From assembly GCA_032207245.1 (NCBI GenBank), contig CM063502.1, positions 48,601,404 to 48,665,403 on the forward strand: 64,000 nucleotides of DNA. The letters are read 5' to 3'. The notes beneath the pieces are model-generated. The model saw only the letters and a program-made list of their open reading frames with translations, did not search any database and was not told the DNA's origin. How positions within the stretch are numbered: position 1 is the first letter of the stretch; every line of letters begins with the position of its first letter. The stretch is from Pardosa pseudoannulata (Eukaryota; Arthropoda; Arachnida; Araneae; Lycosidae). Shown here one piece after another: positions 1-27,800 of this stretch. The position numbers and the translations under genes were made by a program.

Positions 1-620
1 AGTCCTTTCCTTTTGTTGTTGTCTAATTCCTATTATATCGTTAAAGTTCAACCAAAACTATTTTAATATGACATTTTTCCTTTGTTTAACCCTTGGTAAG
101 AGGCATTATCTTTTACGCATAAATGATTGCAATAAATCTTATATATATGTATGTATACTTTCACATAATAAATGCGCAACCTTTTCTTTATTTACCTTTC
201 TGAACTGCGTTACTTATGTATATACAAATATGCCTAAATTTTCTATAAAGTAATATAAAAATTACAACATTTATAGTAGAGCATAATAAAAAGAAAGGAA
301 TTCTGAAACTTTCAGACGAGCATATCTATTAGGTACTACGATTACAGAGGAATAAATACGTTATGCAGTTTTCATGCCCTTCAAAACAAATATCTTTAAT
401 TAGAGTTACACATACAATTTTTGTAATTCCCTGCAAAGCAAAATAATTTTATGTATAACAAATATTAAATTACTGCATGCATTTACCCAGCTCTTGATTT
501 TATCTTGAAAGTTTTTTTTATTTTCTTTTGTGACACGTTTCAGAACCCAATGCAATAAGAAAGAAATCATATAATCAAAGTATCAAAGAGTCAAATCGAA
601 ATTTTAATTATAAGACTTAC
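1..620. other. Intron of VWC/antistasin gene (left edge)
   Basis: AT-rich sequence downstream of the last visible exon. No further cysteine-rich exon or stop-bearing exon was found, so the gene continues beyond the window. Confidence 0.5.
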
Positions 621-16780
<16,160 letters not shown>

Positions 16781-16807
16781 ACTTCACTTCTAGAAGGATG
16801 AGGTTCA

Positions 16808-16832
16808 ACTGACCAGCATCTGCTCTTTTATC
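16808..16832 (-). promoter_or_regulatory. Weak core-promoter candidate for the VWC/antistasin gene
   Basis: Upstream of the ATG, the minus strand shows a TATA-like GATAAAAG (16825-16832) and an arthropod-type initiator TCAGT (16808-16812). The spacing of about 22 bp is shorter than the usual 30, so this is only a candidate. It would give a 5' leader of about 30 nt. Confidence 0.25.
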
Positions 16833-17246
16833 TGGCTAGTAATCACTGCGCTCATCACTTTCCTACGGAAGGAGAGAAATTGCTTGGGGAAAACCTCAAA
16901 ACTTTATTTAAGAAGATAGACACGTATGATGGGATATCACAGAAAAAAAGTGTAAAAACAAGAGATATTCGTAATACATATTTCGAAACCTTATTTTTTT
17001 TCTGTCATCTCAACTCTTTCAAATTAATGCAAAAATATTTTCTTGGTAGAACTTTCACCAGCTCTATGCAATACGGCAGTCTAAATCGCAATCAAGCATA
17101 ACTGAAATTCCTTTGTATATGTTTGTCGTCAATTTCGGATATTTCTCATTTTATCTAGTTATATACGTATAATATGTCTAAAATTTTTATCTTAACACTA
17201 GAACGCACTCCATGCTGCGTAAATTGTTTTGTAATATACGAAGATC

Positions 17247-17492
<246 letters not shown>

Positions 17493-17497
17493 TACAG

Positions 17498-17892
17498 TGT
17501 AACCAGCTTAAGAAATTTATAGAACTTCTTAAGTGGAAAAACTTCTTATATGAAAAATTGAGAAATGCATTATAAAACAATATTTTAATCTAAATTTTAG
17601 TTGTAATTATTTCTTTATTCAGTTTTAAATATGTTCTTTCATGTATAAAATGCTATTTTACAACCGAATATAAATTTAAAGTTTAAATTATTTGGTATAA
17701 AACTTCTTAAATGTGGAAATTTACTATAATAAATATATAAAATGAATAAAATTGTGAATTTAATAGTCAGAATTTTATTCATTTTATATATTTATTATAG
17801 TAAATTTAAATAATATATTATAGTAAATTAAAAACGAGCTTTTTATGCAGGAAAACTTTTAAACGAGAACTTCTTAAACGAGTTCTAGAGTA
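17498..17892. mobile_element. MITE inserted at TA, with an internal perfect hairpin
   Basis: Lies between (TA)n tracts. Ends TACAGTGTAACCAGCTTAAG and, reverse-complemented, TACTCTAGAACTCGTTTAAG are partly inverted. Repeats of AACTTCTTAA occur at both sides. The ACAGTGTAACC end is like Tc1/mariner-type MITEs. The core contains the 37-bp hairpin at 17717-17807. Confidence 0.5.
17717..17807. repeat. Perfect 37-bp inverted repeat
   Basis: Arms 17717-17753 and 17771-17807 are exact complements (AAATTTACTATAATAAATAT and its mirror), with a 17-base loop. A further partial copy of the outer arm (TATTATAGTAAATTA) follows at 17815-17829. Confidence 0.9.
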
Positions 17893-17902
17893 TATATATA
17901 TA

Positions 17903-18317
17903 TGTAACACTTTTCGATCATTCGCTCTTTCTTTTCGGTATTCGTATAAGTAGGATGTGTGACTACAACATCAGTAATTGACAGAATCAAGTCTGGGGTT
18001 CCTCTTTACTTTATTTTGACGCATTAGAGCTGAAACAAGTACATCTCTACGAGTACAAGTAGAATGCATATATTGTTTCTAGACAGAGTTCCGACTCTAC
18101 TTTCTCAGAAAGTTGTGAGATTAGTCAAAATCCAATTATCTTCAATAGGGCATTTTCCTCTAGAACATTACTTTCCATAAAGTATTTCAATAGGCCACTC
18201 GGCCCCTATCAAAAATCCTAACCTCGTCAATGTTACAATTCCTTGGTGCGTCTGGTAGATGCTATCCTCGCCACGAATCCAGTTTTGTCTATCAAGATAG
18301 GATTAACTCTGTTTGAG
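17903..18317 (+). mobile_element. LTR retrotransposon remnant: LTR, primer site and purine tract
   Basis: A probable LTR at 17903-18237 starts TGTAACA and ends TGTTACA, a perfect 7-bp inverted repeat with TG...CA termini. It follows directly on (TA)n. Seven bases later, TGGTGCGTCTGG (18244) could be the tRNA primer-binding site. A purine tract GAGGGGGGAG at about 18316 would be the PPT before a lost 3' LTR. Almost all coding sequence is deleted. The primer and PPT calls are inferences. Confidence 0.5.
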
Positions 18318-18490
18318 GGGGGAGCGTTACGGCTTACTATTCTGCTACATAAGGGCTAATGAGACCGGCACCTACTGCTTAAAGCTGATTCCGAACAACT
18401 GCGAACATCCATGCCATCAGCGGGACTCGAAACCGCAAACTCCGGTACCTAAGAGCAAAGCTTTTCCTCTAGGCCATCGTTCCACTCCTG
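18315..18490 (-). mobile_element. tRNA-derived SINE, copy 2
   Basis: The minus strand begins with GATGGCCTAGAGGAAAAGC (A-box side) and GCGGTTTCGAGTCCCGC (B box), then the family body AGCTTTAAGCAGTAGGTGCC, GGTCTCATTAGCCCTTATG and TAGCAGAATAGTAAG. This is the best-preserved copy. Confidence 0.75.
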
Positions 18491-19029
18491 TTTAGGTGGA
18501 GAAATTTGTATCAATTCTGTAACTTCAAACCTGACTTATGCACGATACTTTATGATTGGAACAGTGTCACGATTCTTGCTTTATTACTTACAGGTTGCGA
18601 AAATTCTATACTTATTTTTTATTGGCCCTATTTTGTTGACTCTCCACTATTCCATTTCAGCTTGAAGAATTATTTTTTAAATCTTACTATATCCGTGTGC
18701 TGCACCCCTGCAACCCTCCCACCCCCCGGTTTTTATCTGTACTTTTGTATAGAAAAAAAGGGGTTTTTTATCGACAATTTAATTTTAAAATTGGTAATAG
18801 TAAAAAGATGGTAAAAATTTCGGCACACGATTTCGTACCATCGCAGTTTTCCTAAAACAGGTAGGCTTGAAAATGACATGGTCATGAATGTATAACATTC
18901 TGGATTGTGGCAAGATTTCTGTCATTCTAGTGTTAAAATCCTAATTTATATAATTGCTAATATTATAATACTGTATAATTGAGTCGGTGTTTACTGAAAA
19001 AGATAAAATACTAAAAGAAATTCTTACCT

Positions 19030-19947
19030 ACGACTAGCATATAGCCCGTCATATGACGGGATCAGTAAAATTTTTAATTTTCTAGAATTGTAAAGTACCC
19101 TATAAGGCAAGTAAAAAATGGTTTGTTTTTTGCCTGAAGATTATCATCAATAATTTGTTTATCTTTACTGACCGCCTGTTAGCTGCCAACTTTAATTTAT
19201 CTTGTCATATTACTTGATAGGATGGAGAGCAGAGGTTTTAATATTGACAGTGATTATTTGGCGGTATATATGAATGATGTCCAAAATTCAGTGAATCGAT
19301 TTCAAACCGTGTGGTTTTGTATAAAAAACACAAACAAACGAACTTCTTAATTTTCAAAGATTAACTTTAACTTAACCGCTAGATATTTATTAGTCCATGA
19401 AATAGACTCCTAGACTTTTATGAAAAGAATTTGTTGTTAATACCGGTGATAAAATTTTCATCGCAACAAAAAATAATCGATGATTAAATTTAAAATTAGC
19501 ACATATGTACCTAATCTATTATTTAATACAAATATAAAAGAAAATTATTTACGTAATATCTAAGTTCAGTGATAAAACGTATGAAAATAATGCAGATGAT
19601 ATTTAAATAATTTAAAATAAGAAATGATTAAAAGAGATGGTTAAAGGAATGACGTCATAATGTTAGAAAAATGTTACTTTTACCTATTTATTATGTGATA
19701 AATTGATAAATTTAATGTTCTGCTCTTAACTGGGGACAACAGAGCTTGAAATAATGGCATTAAACACTCGAAAAGGGGGAAGGGGTGGATTTCGAACGTT
19801 TTCGAACTCGCTTTGAATTTTGCTAACCCTAACTCATCAAAAATACAATATGGATGCCTCTATCCATTCCAGGTACAACCGCTTCATAAATTCGCGAACA
19901 GACGGACAGATGGACAGACAACTTAGGCTATTATTATATAGGGGATT
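19030..19947. repeat. Unclassified dispersed-type element
   Basis: Starts near CTAGCATATAGCCCGTCATA and ends with ACAGACGGACAGATGGACAG then AACTTAGGCTATTATTATAT. Such GACGGACAGA-rich ends followed by a TATTATATAG terminus are common for nonautonomous elements of arthropods; the class is uncertain. No coding sequence seen. Confidence 0.4.
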
Positions 19948-20109
19948 GTATTTAATGTTTTAAATCTTCATTCTAAAAAAAAAAATTATGAATTTTCTTA
20001 ATATTCTTACTTTAGAACTCAATTTATTGTGAAATAATTTCAAATTTTCTACTACAATTATTATTGTACCGTTTAAAATTGAATTTTGATAGACACAAAA
20101 ACATTTTTG

Positions 20110-22507
20110 TATATTTAAAAATTTTATATGTTTTGAAGCCACGTGAAATCCTTTTTCCGTATAATATAGTATAGTATACATTCAACACTATTGTACAAAT
20201 TTTTTTAGTTACTCGTTTTATCGGCTGTAACACATGCTTTTCAAGTTTTGTGCCTATAAGGACCCTAAGAAGTGCCTATAAAGACCCCATAAGGACCCTA
20301 AGAAGTATGCGTATATTTAAAAATTTATACATTTTGAAGCCTCGGGAATTCTTGTATCCGAAACATTTACCTGATGTGTAAAAAGAATATGTGTTTTATC
20401 GGCGATAGCACGTATTTTTCGAATTACACATCAAATTTGCGACTCTCGATAAACACGAAAAAACATGCATATAATTCAAAATTTTATATATTTCGAAACC
20501 TCATGAAGTTCTTCTACCAAAACATTCACCAGTGTAGAAAGAAAAGCTAAAAATAATTACTATTTAAATCAGCAGTAGAGTATAATATCCGAGATCTATA
20601 TTGCCACCGCGGTGGACATGAAAAAAATGTGTGTGCGTGTATATATATGTGTGAAAATCTTCTATATTTTAAATACAAGTGAACTTCTCTTTCCTAAACA
20701 TTACCCGGTTACTAACGAAAAAATTAAAAACAATTACGCGTTTTCATTAGCAGTATAGCATATTTTTTTAGTTTTGTGTTGAAATTACGATTTCCAATGA
20801 ACACGAAAAAATGTGCACATACTTAAAAATTTTATATATTTTCAGTTCTTGTGAACTTTACTATCCAAAAAAATTGTCCAGTATCGAAAAAAAGTGAAAA
20901 AATTAAGTCCTTTTAACTGTAGTAACGCGTATTTTTCGAGTTTTGTGTTCATATGCCCCCTCCGATGGACTTGAAAATTTGTGAGTATACTGAAATTTTT
21001 AAATATTTTTAGTCCTTGCGAACTCCACTTTCTGAAATACTGGCAGGTTTTTTACGAAAAAATGAAAAATAGGTTTTTTCGGCGATAACATGCATTTTTC
21101 TAATTTTGTGCCCATTTTTAGACTTTTATAAATGTGCATGTACTGGAAACTTTTATATATTTTGAATCCTCGTGATCTCCTCTCCAAAGCATTTATCACT
21201 ATGGCTCGAAAAAGTGAAAAAGTGCATCCTACAATAGACCAGAAAAATGTTTGTATATTGAGAAATTTTATATATGTTCAAGCCTTGTAAATGCCTCTAT
21301 CCAAAATATTCACCAAAGTGGCATGAAATAGGGAAAAAAATATGAGTTTCATCACCAACAGAGCGTATTTCTCTAGTTTTTTTGTCAACACTATCTCTGA
21401 AAAAAATGTGCGTATATTGTAAAATTTTATATATTTTGATTCCTCGTAAACACCTCTTTTCAAAACATTGACAATCTTTTATTTAATGAAAAGTATCAAA
21501 TTTACGAATTTTTCAAGCTCTTGTGTGTACTTTTTGCGTTTTGTGACCACACTGGGACCTTCGATCGACCAAAAAAAAAAAATAAATAATTGTATGTTTG
21601 AAAATTTTATATATTTTGAATCCATCTATTTTAGAAACTGTGAACTGTTTTTTACAAAAAAAAAAGTGAAAAATTTTAGGGGACCGCTCCCCCCCCCCTC
21701 CGAAAGTCTAAAGACCGTTTCGTGGAAAGAAAATGGACCATGTGTGTGTTTCATCTGCCTAACTATGCATAGACAACAGTGTGCTTAGAACAGTGTGTTT
21801 AGTGACGTTGAATTATACAGAAGGTCCATATTGTATTCGACCAGTAAAAGCAGATTGATAGCCCTTTTAGTAATGCATCACAATATTGATGCACAATTGG
21901 AAGAAATTCTGAAAAATTTTCGCAAATTTTCAAGGCGAGCATATTTTATTATATACAGATAAAAAAATGTTTTAAAAATTAGAATTGAATATCATGTATA
22001 GTTTTCAATGTTAATTTTACTATTGAATTGATTGTATAGTTACATTACTCATTTTTAGCTTTAAATTTGTTCATTATACCATTTTTTAATCATTTTGATA
22101 TTTTACATTATGATACTCATTATGGGTGTACATACATAAAAAAGACTGTAGTTTTACGAAAGTATCATTCACAAAAAGCAATGTCTTTCCCCTTGGTCAC
22201 CTTCCGAATATAATTTCTGGCTACGGCCCTGTTGATGGACCTGAAAACAAATATATTCATATATTTGAATATTTTGGATACTTTAAATCTTCATGAACTT
22301 CTCTCGCCGAAAAATTGACCGCTTTCTTATGAAAGAGTAAAAACAGCACATCTTATCAGCGGAAATTTTCAAGTGTTGTCATTAAATTGCAACCTACGGT
22401 AGACCCTAAAAAATGTGCATGTACTTAAAAATTTCTTATATTTTGAAGCCTCTTGAGCTTCTTTATCAGAAAAATTCACCAGTATCATACGAAAAGGAGA
22501 AAAATGC

Positions 22508-22542
<35 letters not shown>

Positions 22543-23890
22543 CTAGTGTTAGGGCGTTTATCGAGTTTTATATCCATATACTGCGGTCTTCGATGAACCC
22601 AAAAATATGTGTGTATATTTAAAAACTTATCACATTTTTTAAACCTAGTGAACTCCTTTTTCTAAAACATGACCCAGTTTCTTTAAAAAAAGTTTAAAAA
22701 AAATTAGGTATTTTGTCGGCGGTAGTATATATTTTTCTAGTTTTTTGTCCAAAATGCTTCCTACAGCAGACCCCAAAATATGCCTATATATATGAAAATT
22801 TTATACATTTTCAAGTTTTGTAAATGACTCTATCTAAAATATTCACCAGGATAGTATCAAAAAGAAAAAAAATATGCATTTCTTCACCGACAGCGCTTGT
22901 CTTTTTTTGTTTTGTTTTGTTTTTCAGCTTTTTGTCAATAATGCTACCTCCGAAAGATCCAAAAAGTGTGCGTATGTTAAAATATTTTTATGTATTTTGC
23001 ATCCTTTTAAAATCCTCTTTCCAAAACACTGACCGCTCTTTTTTTTTCCTTTTTTTTTTTTTTTTTTTTTTGTACGAAAACGTGAAAAATCTACTCATTT
23101 TATCGTCTGTGGAGCATGTATTTTGAGTTCTGTAGCTACAATACGAAATTCAATGGACCCCCCCCCCCCCCCAAGAAAATAAGCATATATTTGGAACTTT
23201 TATATACTTTGAATCCTTGTGTTCTCCTCTTTTCATAAAATTGACATGTTTCTTCACAAAAAAAATTCTATAAATGTTTCATCTACCAAAAAAAAAGTGA
23301 AAAATTTACGCCCATTATCGGCGGTAGCTCTTAGTTTTGTGTTCATGATGCAACCCCCGATGACCCAAAAATATATGCATATATTTAAATATTTTGGATA
23401 TTTTAAATTCTTTTGATCCTCACATTCCGATAAATTGACCGATTTCTTACGAAAAAGTGAAAAAATCTCTCGTTTATCGATGGTAGTGCGTATTTTTCGA
23501 GTGCTGCGCCCATATTGTGACCCCCGAGGAATTCGAAAGCAAATATGTGTACGTGTGAAGATTTTATTTATTTTTAATCCTTAAGAATTCCTCTCTCCGA
23601 ATCATTGATCAGTTTCTTACAAAAGTTGAAAAAAAAAAAAAAAGTTTTATCGGTGGTACCGCATGTTTTGTGCTTAGAGTGCAACCTCCGAAATATCCGA
23701 AAATATGTGGATAGGGATTTTAATGTATTTTGAATCCTCGTAAACTCCTCTTTTCGAAACGTTAACCCGTTATTTAGGAAAAAGGATATAATTTAAGTAT
23801 TTTTTATTTGGTGGCGCTTATATTCTAAGTCTTATAATGGAAATTTTATATATATTTAAAACATTGTAAACTTCCCCTTCAGAGATGAAC
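20110..23890. repeat. Diverged tandem array, about 20 units of 110-215 bp (mostly 160-190)
   Basis: The motif TTTTATATATTTTGAATCCT, with variants, recurs near 20121, 20318, 20481, 20659, 20826, 20992, 21148, 21261, 21420, 21600, 22260, 22425, 22621, 22794, 22979, 23193, 23384, 23559, 23718 and 23845. Each unit continues with CTC...CAAAACATTGACC, ACGAAAAAGTGAAAAA, TTTATCGGCGGTAG and TTTTTCGAGTTTTGTG, in that order. Units are strongly diverged. An unrelated insert of about 550 bp interrupts the array at about 21681-22231. Confidence 0.85.
21681..22231. mobile_element. Probable transposon insert within the tandem array
   Basis: Breaks the period of the array. Its right end, reverse-complemented, starts CAGGGCCGTAGCCAGAAATT, a sequence typical of DNA-transposon ends; the left end is C-rich (GGGGACCGCTCCC). 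No target duplication or transposase found. Confidence 0.35.
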
Positions 23891-24813
23891 AAAAGCACAT
23901 AATTTTCCCTTCTAGTAACTGCTAGGAATATCACGATTTTGTCCGTATTTATGTTTTATTGCTGGCTGGTTTATAATACTTTAGATAGTTAAAGAATGGG
24001 AGAATCTGGAGGAATAAAAGCATATCATAGCAAATAAGAATTATTCAAAACCCGTATAAATAACTATATAATATTTCATGTTTTTCGACCTCCTCTTCAA
24101 GCTGTATGAAGCGTAAACTCTTGACAGTTATAGATTTTGATGTTATATTCCGGCTTATACAGTAATTTCTCAGAGGTTCTGACAAAGCTATTTCACAAGA
24201 GTTAAACTTTGTTTCTAGAATAGGTATTTTTTATTCATTAAAATTTAATTTTTTAAGTCTTATTAGTGGCTAACTTTCACTGTTCCAAAGGTGGAGTATT
24301 TATGTAGTTGATTTATTTGTGGTTCTAATTGATATACTGCTATTGGAATCCATGATAGTTTCAGAAGTATGAAACATTAGGCACTTGGTTTTGATCACCT
24401 CTTCAACATTTTCCTTCTTTTCTCCTTGTTTGAATATTTTTCTGAAAGTAGGGAAAATTTTTACGTCACACGGGAAAATTACATAATTAAGATGGAGTAT
24501 CGTCTGCACTGAGATTATTTTTCAAATAGACACGTTAATGCCAAGGAATAATTTCTGTATTCAATTGAACTGTTACTATTTTCATAGAACAAATTTGCTA
24601 TTTATGTTGAATTAATGTTTGCATGTCGTATTACAAGATTCTGGAAGTCTTGGCGTGCAAATAATTAGCTTTGAATTGCGGTTTCTGAAGTTTGTTGTTT
24701 TGTTGTGTAATTCCGCAATGAGAGAGTTTATTTAATAAATGTGAATATTTTTCTATATTTACCTTTATTGGTGCGGTAGCTAGACAACATATTTTTTTCC
24801 TACTTATACCGGT

Positions 24814-24858
24814 ATGGCATTTGAACATCAACCTGGTATGGCTATTGAATGCTTAAGC
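24814..24858 (+). CDS. TAX1BP3: TAX1BP3 exon 1, 15 codons
   Basis: Encodes MAFEHQPGMAIECLS, then a GTGAGT donor. It matches the expected N-terminal HQPG...IECL-like segment of the family and joins in phase 0 to IPIKLTKEAG in exon 2. The frame runs on past the donor, but those residues are not PDZ-like and are taken as intron. Position 24814 is the only in-frame ATG that supplies this N-terminus. Confidence 0.85.
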
Positions 24859-27800
24859 GTGAGTAGTATTGCACTCTTGTATCAGACAAGTTTCCCAACA
24901 AATCCTAATTTCAACTTCACAATCCTAAAAATTTGGTTATCACTTCTATTCGCCATATTCTGTTTAAATATAATTTTAAAAAGTGACTTATTTCTATCTG
25001 CAATCGTGCTGTCATTTGGGATTTGCTATTCACATATGTAATAATGTAAAATGCTTCAGTAATTATAGACAAACTTTCCGATAGTAAATTTTAAAAATCA
25101 ATTTGATGCAAAAGATTAAACATGGGGAATGTTACTTTAAAATTTATATATGATACAATTTCATTTTATGTACAAATATTAAAACGTTATTATTCTACCT
25201 CTCAGTTATTTCATATTAAAATAATATATTAATCAAGTGTTGTTTAATACATTTAGAAAATTCAAAATAAAAAATCTGCATTTATAAAATCTTTTATATA
25301 ACTACTTAAAATATGTTGTTATTAAATTCAAATTGTAATAAAAATAGAATAGTAATTCCTTTTTTTTTTAATAGATTAAAAGGAAATCTTTGACTTCAGA
25401 TTTTGTTGATTTTATTTAAATTAGTCTATTAAAAAATGGAAGTATTATTTTATCCTTTATTTTGGGATGAAGGAAGGGGTCATAGTACTTTAAATTGTAA
25501 ATGAAGTATTATAGAATGCCATCCTATATATATCTGGGTAACTAAAAATATTTTTTTTCCTTTTAAATGCTAAATATAAGCTATTCTATTTAGTAATTTG
25601 TCGTTATATATTTTGTAATAAATATTTCTCAAAATTAAATTTTAAAATGATAAATATATTGTATTTAGGGATGATATTTAAATAATTATAATAAATAAAA
25701 CATTTATTTTTGTCAGAGTTAATATATCATTATTGATTTAATAATATGCCATGTGATTAAAATATTTAAAGGACTGTTAGAATTCAAATATCTAGCTAAA
25801 GTATGTCAGTTTATTGACAGGATTTTGGCCAGAAAGCTAGTACTCTATTATCTGCAAACTACAGTTTTAGTTCCATGGATTGTACCTATTCAGAATTAGC
25901 TTTAAACAGTAGATCCTAGTTTTAAGGTACCTGAAGCAGTTAAATGGTGAATAATCGGCTACTAAACAACTAGCTTATTATAGAGATTTTTAAAAGATGA
26001 ATTTAAAAGATTTATTGTTCAATTTAAATTATATATGAAAAGTTATTACCTTGCATATAAAAAGTTATTCCCTGTAAAGTTAAATTAATTTTACTGTCTT
26101 TAAGGCCTTATCACATGTCAACATATACATATTAAAAAAAAAAAAAGATTCAGTATAGGATTCCCTTTTTCATTTAAGAATATACAGATTTCTCATGGAA
26201 TGGGAAAATTTTCAGCCGGTTACAAGCCTTATCACTAGTCAACCTGAACTAAAACTTAACCCTATATTACTCAAACATATTTAGAAAGAGGGAGTGGTAA
26301 AGAGATATTTATAGTCAAACCCCAATATAATGACACTATCCCCTCCAATACCAGATTGGCATTATATCAGTCGGTTGAAAATTTTTTGGTGTAACACAAG
26401 AAATCTGCACATTCTTCACCAGTAAAAGGAAACAAACTAACAAGTATATATTGAAGTATGGTAATGCCTTTAGACATTAAAAATATTTAACTTGCTGGTT
26501 GAAAATAATAAGTAAATTACTCATGTTCAGTGTCATACACTAACAACTGTAATCAGTAATAAAAAGCATCATGAGCAAAATTATTTTTCCTTTTTCTCAC
26601 AAATTTTAGTCATATACTCATTAATAAGTGTAATTTTAAAAAGTTTCTTTTAAATTATTTTTTATCCATGTTTGTTTTACCTTTTCATTGTAGTATATAA
26701 GGTTATATTGTTTTCTTTAACCATTTCACTGTGGTTGGGACTACTACTATTCTACAATAAGTCTGATTCTTAATAAAGGAACTAGAATTCAGGCTATCTC
26801 AAAGAAATGACAACCCTATATTATTCATACCTATTTAGAGAGAGAGAGAGGGAGTGGAAAAGAGATATTTACAGTCAAACCCCAATATAAGGATGTTATG
26901 CACTACAATACTAGTTTGGCAAATTACACCCCTATATCTATTGTTAAAATTGAATAAGGGCATAGATATTGCAGACACTGAAAAATTAGATATTTACACA
27001 TATTACTTAAATATGTAGAACAGAACTTTAATATATTTTTAAATCTCTGAATAAAAGCATTTTAAAGTATTTAATTTTTCCTCTTGCAATAACTTCTTCA
27101 ATGTCTTAATGTACTTTCATTAATATGTTCAACATTCTTTCATCTTTTGCATTACTTTTTCTATAAATGTCCTTAGTATTATAAAGCAAAATTTCACTTC
27201 GACTTATTTTATCTATAAATGATTGAGACTTTTAATTGGTAATGGCTAATATCTTCATTCAACATCTCTTGGAAACTTGTAATAGTATTGTCTTTTTATG
27301 TCTTTGATTATTGTGTATGTTTATTTCAAATCTACTAGTGCCTAAATTTTTTTTTAATTAAATATGTTAGTTAAAACCCTAATTTGATTTTCCAGTCTCA
27401 TAGAATAAATATTTTGTTGCTCTGAAATTTTTCAAAAGAGTATTACATCAAGCTAGGAAAGGTGTTTATACTCATTTTGAACACTGATAGTAAAATTATC
27501 ATTATTAATTGTTTTAAAAGATGTTCAAAATAAAAATGTGGAGATGTTGAAGCACCCTATATAATCCACAGCAGCCCACTGCTTATGCTAATAACATTAT
27601 GGTTTAAAGATTAGTACAGCAATTTTTTTAGTTTAATGTTATAAGGAATATTATCTCTGAGTCTGTAAGTCTGTACATCTACACTATTGCTTATAACAAA
27701 ATCTAATTAGTTTATGTCATCATGTGATGTATTCTTTTAACTTAGGATCACTTATCATTGATTTTAAACCACTTTTATTTTATAAACATAAGATGTCTCC

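Noticed and set aside
21468..23416. Several 65-106 codon frames
   Set aside because: They fall in the diverged tandem array with poly(T) and poly(C) runs; no conserved residues.
24859..25041. Continuation of the frame that starts at 24814
   Set aside because: A good splice donor lies at 24859, and the later residues do not fit TAX1BP3, while exon 2 joins in phase.
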